Of a DNA stretch of 64,000 bases, positions 7,902 through 17,685 are shown piece by piece (the first letter of the stretch is position 1; the number at the start of each line of letters is the position of its first letter). The stretch spans positions 26,287 through 90,286 of the forward strand of contig NZ_FTOT01000009.1 of NCBI RefSeq assembly GCF_900156815.1. Reading direction: 5' to 3'. Origin of the DNA: Gemmobacter megaterium. Lineage in GTDB: Bacteria; Pseudomonadota; Alphaproteobacteria; Rhodobacterales; Rhodobacteraceae. The translations under genes were made by a program, and so were the position numbers. The notes beneath the pieces were generated by a model. The model was not told the DNA's origin. It saw nothing but the letters and a program-made list of their open reading frames with translations, and searched no databases.

Positions 7902-9967
7902 CGGGCGCCGTGGTTCTCGACCCCCTGCTGGGATGGCCGATGATCTGGGGCCTGGCCGGGTTTGCCGCGCTGCTGCTGGCCCTTGCCATCTGGCAGCGCA
8001 TGTCGGGGGGGCTTTTGCGCGCTCTGGCACTGGCCGCGATCCTCGTGGCGCTGCTCAACCCCTCCTGGCAGCAGGAGGACAGGGCGCCGCTGTCCGATAT
8101 CGTGCTGGTGGTGGTGGACGACAGCGCCAGCCAGCGCATCGCCGACCGCCCCGCGCAGACCGAAACGGCGCTGGAGGGGATGCTGGCGCGCATTGCCCGG
8201 ATGCCTGCGACCGAGGCGCAGGTCATTCGTGTGCCCGATGACGATGCCGATGGGGGCACGTTGGCGATGGCCCGGCTGGCCGAGGCAATGGCCGACATCC
8301 CGCGCGCGCGCCTCGCAGGTGTGTTTGTCATCTCGGACGGGCATGTCCATGATGCGGCGCTGGCGCCCGAACTGCCCGCGCCCCTGCATCTGCTGCTGAC
8401 CGGCGAGCCACAGGACTGGGACCGTCGGCTGCTGGTCAAGACGGCACCTGCTTTCGCCATCATGGGAGAGCCTGTCTCGTTGATCCTGCGGATCGAGGAT
8501 CAGGGCGCGGTTCCCGCCGCATTGGCCGGCTATGCCGAACTGACGGTGTCGATCGGGGCCGAGCCCGCGCAGACCTTCACCGTTCCGGTGGGCGAGGATC
8601 TGGAGCTTCCGGTCAACCTGCCACATGGCGGGATCAACGTCTTGCAACTGTCCGTAGCGGCCCAGGAGGGCGAGTTGACGGCCGCCAACAATGCTGCCGT
8701 GCTGCGCATCAACGGGGTGCGGGATCGGCTGCGCGTGCTGCTGGTGTCCGGTGAACCCCATGCGGGGGAACGTGTCTGGCGCAATCTGCTGAAATCCGAT
8801 GCCTCGGTCGATCTGGTGCATTTCACCATCCTGCGACCGCCGGAAAAGCAGGATGGGGTGCCGGTGACGGAACTGTCGCTGATTGCCTTTCCCACCAAGG
8901 AACTGTTCGTCGACAAGGTGGACGAATTCGATCTGATCATCTTCGATCGCTACCGCAGGCGCGGCATCCTGCCGATGTCCTATCTGGAAAACGTCCGCGA
9001 TTACGTGCGCAACGGCGGGGCCGTGCTGATCGCTGCCGGGCCCGAATTCGGATCTGCCGACAGCCTGTGGCGGTCGCCCCTGGCCGAGATACTGCCGATC
9101 TCCCCGACCAGCCGGGTTCTGGAGGAAGGGTTCCGTCCGACCTTGACCGATACGGGCCGCAAGCACCCCGTCACCGAAGGGTTGCAGTCACAGGCGCCGC
9201 AAGAGGGTTGGGGGCGGTGGTTCCGCCAGATCGACATGACCGCGACTCGCGGACAGGTGGTGATGGAAGGGATCGGCAACCGCCCGCTGCTGGTGCTGGA
9301 CCGCGAAGGCGAAGGGCGCGTTGCCATGCTGGGGTCGGATCATATCTGGCTCTGGGGTCGCGGCTACGAAGGTGGCGGGCCGCAACTGGAATTGCTCCGC
9401 CGCCTTGCGCACTGGACGATGAAGGAACCCGAGCTGGAAGAGGAAACCCTGGGCGCCGATGCACAGGGACTGCGGCTGACCGTTTCCCGCCGCACTCTGG
9501 GCGATGCGCCGGGGCAGGTGACGATCACTGCGCCCGATGGCGCCGAGAGCCGCCTGGATTTGAGCGAAACCCGACCGGGCCTGTGGCAAGGCACCTGGGA
9601 CGCGCCGGGCATGGGGCTGTATCGTCTGACCGAAGGCGAGATGACGGCCGTGGCCGCCCTTGGTCCGGCCGCCCCGCGCGAGTTCGAACAGACCATCGCG
9701 GCCTCCGTCCCCATGCAGCCGGTCCTGGACGCAACCGGGGGCGGGGTGGTGCGGCTCTCTGATGGTCTGCCCGACATTCGCCGCGTCGCCGAAGGCCGCG
9801 TCGCCGCAGGGCGCGGCTGGCTGGGCATCACCCCGCGCGAGGCGTTCGTGACGCAGGACATCCGCATCAGTCCTTTCCTGCCGCCCTGGGCGCTTTTGCT
9901 GCTGGTCGCGGGCCTCGCCCTTGCGGCCTGGTTGTGGGAGGGGCGGCAGCCCGCACGCAAGGCGTAG
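7898..9967 (+). CDS. large membrane protein of the MoxR operon (GATase-like/VWA-like)
   Basis: A 689-residue membrane protein. Two N-terminal helices lie at about 10-55 and a C-terminal helix (FLPPWALLLLVAGLALAAWLW) is followed by a basic tail. The middle contains a VWA-like strand (DIVLVVVDDSASQR) and a segment DLIIFDRYRRRGILP ... GGAVLIAAGPEFG that looks like the class I glutamine amidotransferase-like fold found in this family. No catalytic Cys-His pair is evident. It closes the MoxR-DUF58-DUF4159 operon and probably has a large periplasmic part. The operon is widespread in alphaproteobacteria; its substrate or partner is not established. Confidence 0.75.
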   Translation: MTGAVVLDPLLGWPMIWGLAGFAALLLALAIWQRMSGGLLRALALAAILVALLNPSWQQEDRAPLSDIVLVVVDDSASQRIADRPAQTETALEGMLARIARMPATEAQVIRVPDDDADGGTLAMARLAEAMADIPRARLAGVFVISDGHVHDAALAPELPAPLHLLLTGEPQDWDRRLLVKTAPAFAIMGEPVSLILRIEDQGAVPAALAGYAELTVSIGAEPAQTFTVPVGEDLELPVNLPHGGINVLQLSVAAQEGELTAANNAAVLRINGVRDRLRVLLVSGEPHAGERVWRNLLKSDASVDLVHFTILRPPEKQDGVPVTELSLIAFPTKELFVDKVDEFDLIIFDRYRRRGILPMSYLENVRDYVRNGGAVLIAAGPEFGSADSLWRSPLAEILPISPTSRVLEEGFRPTLTDTGRKHPVTEGLQSQAPQEGWGRWFRQIDMTATRGQVVMEGIGNRPLLVLDREGEGRVAMLGSDHIWLWGRGYEGGGPQLELLRRLAHWTMKEPELEEETLGADAQGLRLTVSRRTLGDAPGQVTITAPDGAESRLDLSETRPGLWQGTWDAPGMGLYRLTEGEMTAVAALGPAAPREFEQTIAASVPMQPVLDATGGGVVRLSDGLPDIRRVAEGRVAAGRGWLGITPREAFVTQDIRISPFLPPWALLLLVAGLALAAWLWEGRQPARKA

Positions 9968-9986
9968 TCCGGGCCGACGGGTGCCT

Positions 9987-10039
9987 GTTCATCTTGCCCC
10001 AAATACCCACGGGGTTTCCAAGGGGGCGTGCCCCCTTGG
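9987..10039. repeat. dispersed intergenic module, copy 1
   Basis: Contains the family core CATCTTGCCCCAAATACCC (from 9990) followed by ACGGGG, and then a perfect 10-bp hairpin, CCAAGGGGGC at 10018-10027 with GCCCCCTTGG at 10030-10039. Read on the minus strand, the order is M23 peptidase stop, then hairpin (30 bases on), then GGGTATTTGGGGCAAGATG. Further copies lie near 18766, 22031, 40139, 43651, 49597 and 52427. The hairpin may also terminate transcription between these convergent genes. Confidence 0.75.
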
Positions 10040-10069
10040 CTCCGCGACAGGGCCGTCGCGCCGCGGCTG

Positions 10070-10933
10070 TCAGCGGTCCAACAGCCCCGCTGGCAGCCGC
10101 AACATCAGGTCGGGGTCCGGGCAGATGGATTGCCAGACATCCCAAAGGCTTTCATGCGCCACTCCGAAGAAGTTGGTTGTCTGTGCCAGCATGTCGGTCA
10201 TGATCTGGAAATGCACATGCGGTGCCCAGCCCCCGTTTTCGTGCCAATGCCCAAGATGCGCGATGGGTTCGCCGGCCACTACGGTATCGCCGGGTTGCAG
10301 CAGGCTTGGCAATGTCCCGGCAAGATGGCCATACAAGGTGTAGACCGGCAGGCTGCCGACCTCATGTTCCAGGATCAGCGTATGGCCATAGTCCAGCGGG
10401 TCGGCGTTGTAATGCACAAGCCGCACCACACCGGGCAGCGGGGCATAGAGCGGCGTCATCGCGGGGGCAAAGACGTCGATCCCCATGTGAAGCGTCCGGC
10501 GTTCGGGGCTGGCGGCATCGGCGAACTGGGCACTGGCATAGACGCTGCGCTTTTCACCATAGGGGCCAAGGCCATAGCGCGCGCCGGTGGCGCCGAACCA
10601 GGCGTCAAAGGCCGGATCCGAATAGGCAGGCATTGCCGGATCCGTGCCGTCCGCCCGCAGGACGATGGTATCGCTGTGCGACGGGGCCGGGCGCAGGATC
10701 GGCGCGATCTCGGCCTTGTGCAAGGCGGCACAGATCACGCTGGAACCGGCAATCGCCTCTTGGCCCTGACCCGCGCGCAGCACTGCGCGCAGCAAGGCCT
10801 GGTCCACCTGCGCGAGACGCGCCTGAACCTCGGGGGACGAGGCTGCCAGAAGCGCGGGCAGATCCTCGGCAGGGGCGCCGCTGGCGCGCAGGGCTGCGTA
10901 AAGGTCGGGTTGGTCGGGCAGCGGGTTGGTCAT
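10070..10933 (-). CDS. M23-family metallopeptidase-like protein
   Basis: A 287-residue protein with a C-terminal M23/LytM-type fold. Zinc-site motifs are visible: HMGIDVFAPAMTPLYAPLPG (first His and Asp), then YTLYGHLAG and the terminal HVHFQIM. The N-terminal 130 residues are an Ala/Leu-rich helical region without a signal peptide. Proteins of this kind without an export signal occur in Rhodobacterales and can also be fused to aminotransferases, so a peptidoglycan substrate is not certain. GAGGT sits 6 bases before the ATG at 10933. It converges on the MoxR operon. Confidence 0.75.
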   Translation of the reverse strand: MTNPLPDQPDLYAALRASGAPAEDLPALLAASSPEVQARLAQVDQALLRAVLRAGQGQEAIAGSSVICAALHKAEIAPILRPAPSHSDTIVLRADGTDPAMPAYSDPAFDAWFGATGARYGLGPYGEKRSVYASAQFADAASPERRTLHMGIDVFAPAMTPLYAPLPGVVRLVHYNADPLDYGHTLILEHEVGSLPVYTLYGHLAGTLPSLLQPGDTVVAGEPIAHLGHWHENGGWAPHVHFQIMTDMLAQTTNFFGVAHESLWDVWQSICPDPDLMLRLPAGLLDR

Positions 10934-11055
10934 CTGGCACCTCGGGTTCGTTCCGGCGGCAGCATGGGCCGGAGCGGCGCAGACCTCAAGCCTTGGCACC
11001 GCGGATGGATTGGGGCACCATGGCGCCGTCCTTGCCGCATATTCCGGAGGCCCTG

Positions 11056-11784
11056 ATGCCGCGCCATGCTGTCGTTGCCATTCTCGTGACCCTGAGCGCA
11101 TTGATGCTGGCTCCTGACGCACGGGCGCAACTGGACGCGCGCGACATGGAGATCTGCCGCCAGCAGTGCATGTCCCGCGCCCGCGACGCAAGCGATCCGC
11201 GCTATGGCGCCTGTGTGCGCACCCGGTGCGAGGGTCAGGCGCCGCGCCGGGCCGCGCCCTCCCGCCGCGCCGCTGCACCTGTTGCGCCTGCGGCTCCGGC
11301 CGGACAATGGGCGTTGGATACCCATGATGCGCTGGGCGTTTCGGTGCATGTCCAGACCGAAGACGGCCTGATCGGCGTGGCCTGCGCGCCCGAAGGGGTG
11401 GCGATCCGTGTGACGAACGGAATGTTCCGCGCGCCGGTTCTGGGCTGGATCACGGATACCGGCAGCGCGGGGGGCACGATCCAGCCCACGCCCGGTGCGG
11501 TCCATTCGGAGATCCGCGGATCCGCCTGTGCATTGGGAGTGCCGGGCCTGTCGGCGGCCACTGCGCTGGTTCTGGTCGATGTGCCGGTTGTGCCGAAAGG
11601 GGCGGGGCAGGGCTTTGGCCTGACCCTTCCCTCGGGCGAGGTAACGGTGGCGACGGGCGCCGAAGTGCAGGCGCGTTTCCCCGGCACGCGCCACGTTCCG
11701 GTTCTGGGGCTGGCTGTCGGCCTTGGTGCGCTGGCCGCCAGTTGCCCGCCGCTGGCCGAGGCGTTGCGGCAACCCTGTCCCTGA
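11056..11784 (+). CDS. hypothetical secreted protein with N-terminal Cys motif
   Basis: A 242-residue protein that I do not recognise. It has a Sec signal peptide (MPRHAVVAILVTLSALML, cleavage after ADARA at about residue 23). A cysteine-rich segment follows: CRQQC and, about 17 residues on, CVRTRC. Then come a Pro/Ala/Arg linker and a globular domain of about 150 residues, probably beta-rich. GGAGG lies 5 bases before the ATG. It is probably periplasmic, with the cysteines forming disulfides. It stands alone between a minus-strand gene and ilvD, with an 84-base gap to ilvD. Confidence 0.6.
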   Translation: MPRHAVVAILVTLSALMLAPDARAQLDARDMEICRQQCMSRARDASDPRYGACVRTRCEGQAPRRAAPSRRAAAPVAPAAPAGQWALDTHDALGVSVHVQTEDGLIGVACAPEGVAIRVTNGMFRAPVLGWITDTGSAGGTIQPTPGAVHSEIRGSACALGVPGLSAATALVLVDVPVVPKGAGQGFGLTLPSGEVTVATGAEVQARFPGTRHVPVLGLAVGLGALAASCPPLAEALRQPCP

Positions 11785-11868
11785 ACCCGCGGGCTCGCGT
11801 CCGTTGCGCCTTGCCGTAGCTGGCCCGGCCCATTATCCCATGTCCAGCCAGTTGCGGAGGATCACCCC

Positions 11869-13605
11869 ATGAGCACCAACCAGCGTTTCGACAAGTCGAA
11901 ACTTCCCAGCCGCCATGTGACCGAGGGCCCGGCGCGCGCACCGCATCGCAGCTATCTGTACGCGATGGGATTGTCCGAAGAGGAAATCCATCAGCCGCTG
12001 GTCGGTGTCGCAACCTGCTGGAACGAGGCCGCGCCCTGCAACATCGCCCTGAACCGGCAGGCGCAGGTGGTGAAGATGGGCGTCAAGAAAAATGGCGGCA
12101 CGCCCCGCGAGTTCACCACAATCACCGTGACCGACGGCATCGCCATGGGGCACGAGGGGATGCGGTCCTCGCTGGCCAGCCGCGATGCCATTGCCGATAC
12201 GGTTGAACTGACGATGCGGGGGCATTGCTATGATGCCATCGTCGGCCTTGCGGGCTGCGACAAGTCGCTGCCCGGCATGATGATGGCCATGGTGCGGCTG
12301 AACGTGCCGTCGGTGTTCATCTATGGCGGGTCGATCCTGCCGGGTCGCTATCAGGGCCGCGACCTGACGGTGCAGGATCTGTTCGAGGGTGTGGGCAAGG
12401 TGCAGGCCGGCACCATGTCCGAAGCCGAGCTGGACGTGATGGAGCGCATCGCCTGTCCGTCGTCCGGGGCCTGCGGCGCGCAGTATACCGCCAACACCAT
12501 GGCCTGCGTGTCCGAGGCGATCGGCCTGGCCTTGCTGAATTCCTCGGGTGCCCCGGCGCCTTATGAAAGCCGCGACCAGTATTGCGACTATTCGGGTCAG
12601 GCCGTCATGGATCTGATCGAAAAGAACATCCGCGCACGGGACATCGTGACGCGCAAGTCGCTGGAAAATGCCGCCCGCGTGGTGGCCTGCACCGGCGGAT
12701 CCACCAATGGCGCGTTGCACCTGCCGGCCATCGCGCATGAGGCGGGTATTGATTTCGACCTGTTCGATGTGGCCGACATCATGCGCGACACCCCCTATTT
12801 CGTGAATCTGCGTCCGGGCGGTGAATATGTGGCCAAGGATCTGTACGAGGTCGGCGGCGTGCCGGTGGTGATGAAGGAACTGGCCAAGGCCGGTCTGATG
12901 CATCTGGACTGCATCACCGCCAGCGGCCGCAGCATCGGCGAAGAGCTGGAGATGATCGAGGGCAAGGCTGATGGCCGCGTGATCTATCCGGTGGAAACCC
13001 CGATCACGGCCACCGGCGGCGTTGTGGGCCTGAAGGGCAACATCGCCCCCGATGGTGCCATCGTGAAGGTTGCAGGCATGTCGGAAAAGGAACAGGTGTT
13101 CACCGGCCCCGCCCGCGTCTTTGAATGCGAGGAAGAGGCGTTCGAGGCCGTCAAGGCCCGCACCTACAAGGAAGGCGAAGTGATCGTCATCCGCAACGAG
13201 GGCCCGGCAGGCGGCCCCGGTATGCGCGAGATGCTGGCCACGACGGCAGCCCTGTCGGGGCAGGGCATGGGCAAGAAAGTGGCGCTGATCACCGATGGCC
13301 GGTTCTCTGGCGCGACGCGCGGGTTCTGCGTGGGTCACGTTGGCCCCGAGGCTGCGCATTGCGGCCCCATCGCCCTGCTGAAGACCGGCGACATGATCAC
13401 CATCAACGCCTTGACCGGCGAAATCTCTGCCGATGTGTCGGACGAGGAATTTGCCCGCCGCAAGGTTGAATGGAAAGGACCGCGCAAGACCGAATACGCC
13501 TCGGGTGCGCTTTGGAAGTATGCCCAACTGGTGGGCAAGGCGCGCTATGGCGCCACCACCCATCCGGGCGCCAAAGCCGAGACGCATGTCTATATGGATC
13601 AGTAA
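11869..13605 (+). CDS. ilvD: dihydroxy-acid dehydratase
   Basis: A 578-residue IlvD that dehydrates 2,3-dihydroxy-isovalerate and 2,3-dihydroxy-3-methylvalerate to the 2-oxo acid precursors of valine, leucine and isoleucine. Iron-sulfur ligands are seen in [25 protein letters not shown] and [14 protein letters not shown]. Other family motifs are [16 protein letters not shown], the [16 protein letters not shown] region and a C-terminal [25 protein letters not shown] precedes the ATG by 8 bases. The 3' end overlaps the next gene by 20 bases. It acts in the cytoplasm as a dimer. Confidence 0.97.
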   Translation: MSTNQRFDKSKLPSRHVTEGPARAPHRSYLYAMGLSEEEIHQPLVGVATCWNEAAPCNIALNRQAQVVKMGVKKNGGTPREFTTITVTDGIAMGHEGMRSSLASRDAIADTVELTMRGHCYDAIVGLAGCDKSLPGMMMAMVRLNVPSVFIYGGSILPGRYQGRDLTVQDLFEGVGKVQAGTMSEAELDVMERIACPSSGACGAQYTANTMACVSEAIGLALLNSSGAPAPYESRDQYCDYSGQAVMDLIEKNIRARDIVTRKSLENAARVVACTGGSTNGALHLPAIAHEAGIDFDLFDVADIMRDTPYFVNLRPGGEYVAKDLYEVGGVPVVMKELAKAGLMHLDCITASGRSIGEELEMIEGKADGRVIYPVETPITATGGVVGLKGNIAPDGAIVKVAGMSEKEQVFTGPARVFECEEEAFEAVKARTYKEGEVIVIRNEGPAGGPGMREMLATTAALSGQGMGKKVALITDGRFSGATRGFCVGHVGPEAAHCGPIALLKTGDMITINALTGEISADVSDEEFARRKVEWKGPRKTEYASGALWKYAQLVGKARYGATTHPGAKAETHVYMDQ

Positions 13606-14245
13606 ATCCCTGCTGGGGGCCGCCGCGCTGATGGCGCTGGCGGCCTGCCAGATGACCGATCCGCCGCCATCGCGGTTTTCCGGCCCGCCACCGGCCCGGA
13701 TGGGCGTGGCGGGGGGACAGGTGATCGTGGCGGGGCCGCGCGGGTTCTGTATCGACCGTGAGGTCAGCCGCGATGCCCAGGGCGGGGCTGCGCTGGCGGT
13801 ATTGTCGGCTTGCCGGGGTCTGGGCGGCGGCCTGCTCGGCCCTGCCCCGTCGCAGTCCGCCGTGCTGACCGCCGCGGTTGCCGCCAAGGGGCGGCTGATC
13901 GACATTGATGCGGCGGCGGCAGGGCTGGACAGGTATTTCCAGTCGGACCGCGGACGCGCCGCACTCAGCCGGTCGGGCAAGGCCGCGACGATCCGGATCC
14001 GGGAAGGCTTTGCCGAGAATGGCGCATTCCTGCTTTACCTGACCGATAGTACCGCCTTTTCGTGGGGGGCCGTTCAGCCCGAGTACTGGCGCGCGCTGTT
14101 GCAGGTCGGCGGGCGTATGGTGACGGTGGCAGTCCTTGCCGTACCGGAAAGCCCGCTTTCGCGCGATGCGGGCCTGTCGCTGTTGCGTGAATTCATCGCT
14201 TCGTTGCGCAATGCCACGGAGACTGCGGCAATTCCGAAAGCCTGA
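13586..14245 (+). CDS. hypothetical lipoprotein
   Basis: A 219-residue predicted lipoprotein. The start [21 protein letters not shown] gives a short signal peptide ending in the lipobox LAAC. The body includes [14 protein letters not shown] and two segments (around [14 protein letters not shown] and [23 protein letters not shown]) that I cannot tie to a named family. The start lies inside the last 20 bases of ilvD in another frame, so it may be co-translated with it. Position in the envelope is supported; function is unknown. Confidence 0.65.
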   Translation: MSIWISKSLLGAAALMALAACQMTDPPPSRFSGPPPARMGVAGGQVIVAGPRGFCIDREVSRDAQGGAALAVLSACRGLGGGLLGPAPSQSAVLTAAVAAKGRLIDIDAAAAGLDRYFQSDRGRAALSRSGKAATIRIREGFAENGAFLLYLTDSTAFSWGAVQPEYWRALLQVGGRMVTVAVLAVPESPLSRDAGLSLLREFIASLRNATETAAIPKA

Positions 14246-14330
14246 CACCGTTTACTGTTTCCGCATGGAAGCATGTTCTATACTAGGCGAAGGACTGTCC
14301 TCGGCGCAGGTGCAACGGGGCAAATGGGTA

Positions 14331-15110
14331 ATGGGTATGGCGGGCAGGCTGGACGGTGTTCTTGACCGGTTGGTGATGCGGCGCGCGCTGCGCCGTTGGC
14401 GAAAGGCGGCTGATGCTGCCGAAACGCAGGATCTGGAATCCCTGCGCAGGCTGCGCGGAATTGCCCGCCAGCACCGCCACCACATCGACCGCGTGCTGCA
14501 CAGCGCCGAAGGCCGGCTTGCGCTTCCGGTGATCGGCCCCAACCCGATCCGTCGCCCACCAGGTTCTGACTGGGCCTGGCGCCCGGATTTGTGGCGCGGC
14601 CCGGTCCCCGCCGCAGGCCATGCGGGAATCGAGAGTCGCACCCCGCTGTGCGATGGCGCCACGTTGTTTCACGATTGCCGGGTATCGGAAATCACCACCC
14701 GCCAGATCCGCAACCGCCGCGAGGAGGATATCGCGCCCTTTGGCTTGCGTATGGATGTGTTCCATTTTGACGGCAGCTTCCTGTCCATTGTTCTCGATCT
14801 GCCGTCCGAGGCGGTGAACGGCCTGCGAACCAAACATCTGATACGGCTGGACACGATCGTGGAAATGGAAAAACCGCTGGAGATTTTCGCGCGGCTGAAT
14901 GTGAAACACGGGCCGAATGTGGAACAGGTCGTGCGCGAAATGCCCTTGCACGACCCCGAAGTGATGGTCGAATTCGATCTGTTCTATACCAAGCTGAACG
15001 AAAAGCGTGTCGAAAAGGCGTGGGTCGATCTGATCTTCGAAGGGCCGCAGCTTAACCAGATCGTGCTGCGCGATGTCACGCTCAGCCGCCGTCCGCGCGC
15101 AGAATTGTAG
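14331..15110 (+). CDS. DUF6478 family protein
   Basis: A 259-residue protein resembling a family restricted to Rhodobacterales (DUF6478). The N-terminal 60 residues are a basic amphipathic helix-rich region (LVMRRALRRWRKAADAA). The conserved core then contains GCDWAWRPDLWRGP-like sequence (here GSDWAWRPDLWRGP), FHDCRVSEITTRQIRNRREEDIAPFGLRMDVF, RLDTIVEMEKPLEIFARLNVKHGPN and the terminal VTLSRRPRAEL. There is no signal peptide. Function is not known. ATG 14331 and ATG 14337 are both possible. A TATACT hexamer at 14279-14284 could be a -10 box. The next gene starts 10 bases after the stop. Confidence 0.65.
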   Translation: MGMAGRLDGVLDRLVMRRALRRWRKAADAAETQDLESLRRLRGIARQHRHHIDRVLHSAEGRLALPVIGPNPIRRPPGSDWAWRPDLWRGPVPAAGHAGIESRTPLCDGATLFHDCRVSEITTRQIRNRREEDIAPFGLRMDVFHFDGSFLSIVLDLPSEAVNGLRTKHLIRLDTIVEMEKPLEIFARLNVKHGPNVEQVVREMPLHDPEVMVEFDLFYTKLNEKRVEKAWVDLIFEGPQLNQIVLRDVTLSRRPRAEL

Positions 15111-15120
15111 GGAGCCCGTC

Positions 15121-15498
15121 ATGGCAGAACCCGTGCTGACCGAAACCCGCATCCGTGCCGGACTTTGGGAGGGCGTGCTGCGCGCCGATCCTGCCGGTCC
15201 CGTGCCCGAGGTCGAGGTGCGCCATCTGGACCGCCGGGTCGAAGGGGCGACCCTGGCCTCTATCCCCGACAAACCGGGGCACTGGGCATTGCGCGTGCCG
15301 GTGCCTGTCCAGGCGTTGTCGGACGGGGTGCAGACCTTTGTCATCCTTTCCACGACCAGTGGCGCAACGCTGGGGCATTTCACCATCGTGACAGGGGCGG
15401 ATCGTGGCGAGGATTTGCGCGCCGAGGTCGATCTGTTGCGCGCAGAACTCGACATGCTCAAACGCGCGTTCCGTCGGCATTGCCTGGAAACGATGTAG
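15121..15498 (+). CDS. hypothetical protein, partner of the DUF6478 gene
   Basis: A 125-residue cytoplasmic protein of unknown function. The first 95 residues look like a small beta sandwich (EVEVRHLDRRV, HWALRVPVPVQ, TFVILSTTSGATLGHFTIV). The last 30 residues form a leucine-heptad helix (LRAEVDLLRAELDMLKRAF) that could be a coiled coil for oligomerisation. GGGAG precedes the ATG and only 10 bases separate it from the DUF6478 gene, so the two are probably co-transcribed and may act together. Confidence 0.6.
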   Translation: MAEPVLTETRIRAGLWEGVLRADPAGPVPEVEVRHLDRRVEGATLASIPDKPGHWALRVPVPVQALSDGVQTFVILSTTSGATLGHFTIVTGADRGEDLRAEVDLLRAELDMLKRAFRRHCLETM

Positions 15499-15502
15499 CC
15501 GC

Positions 15503-16327
15503 TCAGGGCGCCGCCGCTGGTCGGAGGAACTTTGCGCCATCCTTGCGCGCCCCGCCACCTGCGCCGATCTGGGGCAGGGCGGAACCGTTCAGTCGCATCG
15601 CGGGCGTGGTTTCCAGCGCGGCCCGCAAGGTTTCCAGCGTGCCGGTCATGTCACTGCCCAAGGCAACCTTCTGCCCGGTCATCTCCGCCTTGGCGGCGAC
15701 GACGGACACCACCTGCGGCGCCCCACCCGTCATGCTGAAGACCGGCGCACCGGAGGAGCCGAAGTCCACATCGCACGACAACACCATGACGCCCGGCTGG
15801 TGCCCAAGGACATGGCACACCTCTTGCAGTGAGGGTGCTTCTGCCCGGTCTCTGGCATAAGAGACGACACCGACAGCATCGCCCTTTTGCGGATGGCCCC
15901 CGGTGGCGTAGGGCCTGATCGAGGGCAGCCGGATCGGCGTGTCCAGCTCCAGCAGCGCCAGATCGTACTGCACACGCTCCATGCTCTCGCTGCCATCGTA
16001 GACATAGTCGGGATGCGCCACTGCGCGGCGCACATTGCGGTAGGCGGCGGCGCGGCCATTGCGCCATCCGGCCAGAAACTCGATCGCCGAGGCATCGAGC
16101 CGTTCGCCTGTCTTGCGGTCCCACAGGCAGTGGGCAGCCGTCAGCACCAGGTTGGGGGAGATCAACGCCCCCGTGCAAAAGCCCTTGCCGCCCAGGTTCA
16201 GGCGCCCCACGGCCTCCCATCCCTTGCTGTCGGTACCCGTCTCCAGCCGGCGCAACCCGTCGGCGCAAGCGGGTTGGGCAAGGGCCGTCAGGGCGATGAT
16301 CAGGGCAAGGCGCATCACGGACGGCAT
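15503..16327 (-). CDS. trypsin-like serine protease (S1 family), secreted
   Basis: A 274-residue chymotrypsin-fold protease. After a signal peptide (MPSVMRLALIIALTALAQPACA) the catalytic triad is complete: His66 in LTAAHC, Asp122 in YDLALLEL and Ser192 in FGSSGAP. The two cysteines flanking the His region (C51, C67) can form the usual disulfide. It is short, with a glycine-rich tail rather than a PDZ domain, so it is not a DegP/HtrA protein. GGAG lies 6 bases before ATG 16327. It converges on the preceding gene with four bases between the stops. Expected in the periplasm or secreted; its target is unknown. Confidence 0.87.
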   Translation of the reverse strand: MPSVMRLALIIALTALAQPACADGLRRLETGTDSKGWEAVGRLNLGGKGFCTGALISPNLVLTAAHCLWDRKTGERLDASAIEFLAGWRNGRAAAYRNVRRAVAHPDYVYDGSESMERVQYDLALLELDTPIRLPSIRPYATGGHPQKGDAVGVVSYARDRAEAPSLQEVCHVLGHQPGVMVLSCDVDFGSSGAPVFSMTGGAPQVVSVVAAKAEMTGQKVALGSDMTGTLETLRAALETTPAMRLNGSALPQIGAGGGARKDGAKFLRPAAAP

Positions 16328-16388
16328 CACATTCTCCGGCTTTTCACCGGCCGGGGTATAGATCCGGCATGGCAAAAGTTGGGCAGGT

Positions 16389-17681
16389 TCAGCCCGCAGT
16401 CAAGGCGCGCGGCTTTGGGCCGCCGGTCGCCCAGTCCAGCAATTCCACCGTATGCACGACCGGCACTCCGGTGCCAGATCCTATCTGCATCATGCAACCG
16501 ATATTTCCTGCGGCGATGATGTCGGGGCGCCTGGCCTCAAGCGTGGCCACCTTGCGGGTTTTCAGTTCGGCCGAAATCTCGGGCTGCAACAGGTTGTACG
16601 TCCCCGCGCTGCCGCAGCACAGGTGGCTGTCGGCTGGTTCCACCACGTCGAACCCGGCGCGCGTGAGCAGATCCTTGGGCGCGGATTTGATCTGCTGGCC
16701 ATGTTGCAGCGAGCAGGCGGCATGATAGGCCACGCGCAGCCCCTTGGCCCCACCTTCGGGAATGTCCAGCCGGACCAGCAGCTCCGAGATATCCAGCGCC
16801 ATGCCCGCGATGGTGGCCGCATCTGCCGCCATCGCCGGATCGGTGCGGAACATATGGCCGTAATCCTTGACCGTGGTGCCGCAGCCGCTGGTGTTGATGA
16901 CGATGTGATCCAGGCCACCGGCCTGTCTCTCGGCCATCCAGGCGCGGATATTGGCGGCGGCGCTGGCATGGGACAGGTCGGCCTTGCCCATGTGATGCGT
17001 CAGCGCCCCACAGCATCCCGTGCCTTTGGCCACCACCACCTCGCAGCCCAGACGGCGCAGCAGGCGGATGGTCGCATCGTTGATGTCGGTGTTCAGCGCC
17101 TTCTGGGCGCAGCCTGTCATCAGTGCCACCCGCATCCGGCGCGCGCCCTGCGCGGGGAAGCTCTGCGGATCGTCGTTGCGGCTGACCGGGGGGATCGTCT
17201 TCGGCGCCATGGCGATCATCGCGCGCAAACGCGCATCGGGCAGCAGCGCCACAAAGGGGCGCCCCAGCCTGGCCAGCCCCAGCGCCAGCCGAAACCGCGT
17301 GGGATAGGGGATGATCCGCGCCAGCACCGCGCGCAGCATCCGGTCCATCAGCGGCCGCTTGTAGGTGCGTTCGATATGCGCGCGCGCATGGTCCACCAGA
17401 TGCATGTAATGCACGCCGCTGGGGCAGGTGGTCATGCAGGCCAGGCAGGAGAGGCAACGGTCGATATGCTTGACCGTGTCCGCATCCGCCGGGCGATCCT
17501 GTTCCAGCATGTCCTTGATCAGGTAGATGCGGCCGCGCGGGCTGTCCAGCTCGTCGCCCAGCACCTGATAGGTGGGACAGGTCGCCGTACAGAACCCGCA
17601 ATGCACGCAGGACCGCAGGATGTCATTCGCGCGGGCGATTCCGGGATCGGCCAACTGATCGGGGGTAAAGAATGTCTGCAT
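16389..17681 (-). CDS. glcF: glycolate oxidase iron-sulfur subunit
   Basis: A 430-residue GlcF. Two ferredoxin-type CxxCxxCxxxCP clusters (C25, C28, C31, C35 and C76, C79, C82, C86) bind 4Fe-4S centres. Two CCG-type domains follow (GTGCCGALTHHMGK and ADSHLCCGSAGTYNL). It passes electrons from the GlcD/GlcE flavin core towards the quinone pool during oxidation of glycolate to glyoxylate. It is the last gene of glcDEF; four bases separate it from glcE. Length is normal for the family. Confidence 0.95.
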   Translation of the reverse strand: MQTFFTPDQLADPGIARANDILRSCVHCGFCTATCPTYQVLGDELDSPRGRIYLIKDMLEQDRPADADTVKHIDRCLSCLACMTTCPSGVHYMHLVDHARAHIERTYKRPLMDRMLRAVLARIIPYPTRFRLALGLARLGRPFVALLPDARLRAMIAMAPKTIPPVSRNDDPQSFPAQGARRMRVALMTGCAQKALNTDINDATIRLLRRLGCEVVVAKGTGCCGALTHHMGKADLSHASAAANIRAWMAERQAGGLDHIVINTSGCGTTVKDYGHMFRTDPAMAADAATIAGMALDISELLVRLDIPEGGAKGLRVAYHAACSLQHGQQIKSAPKDLLTRAGFDVVEPADSHLCCGSAGTYNLLQPEISAELKTRKVATLEARRPDIIAAGNIGCMMQIGSGTGVPVVHTVELLDWATGGPKPRALTAG

Positions 17682-17685
17682 CGCG

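Noticed and set aside
14246..14330. A sigma70 promoter before the DUF6478 gene
   Set aside because: TATACT at 14279-14284 is a good -10, but no -35 lies at proper spacing (the nearest, TTTACT, is 22 bases away).
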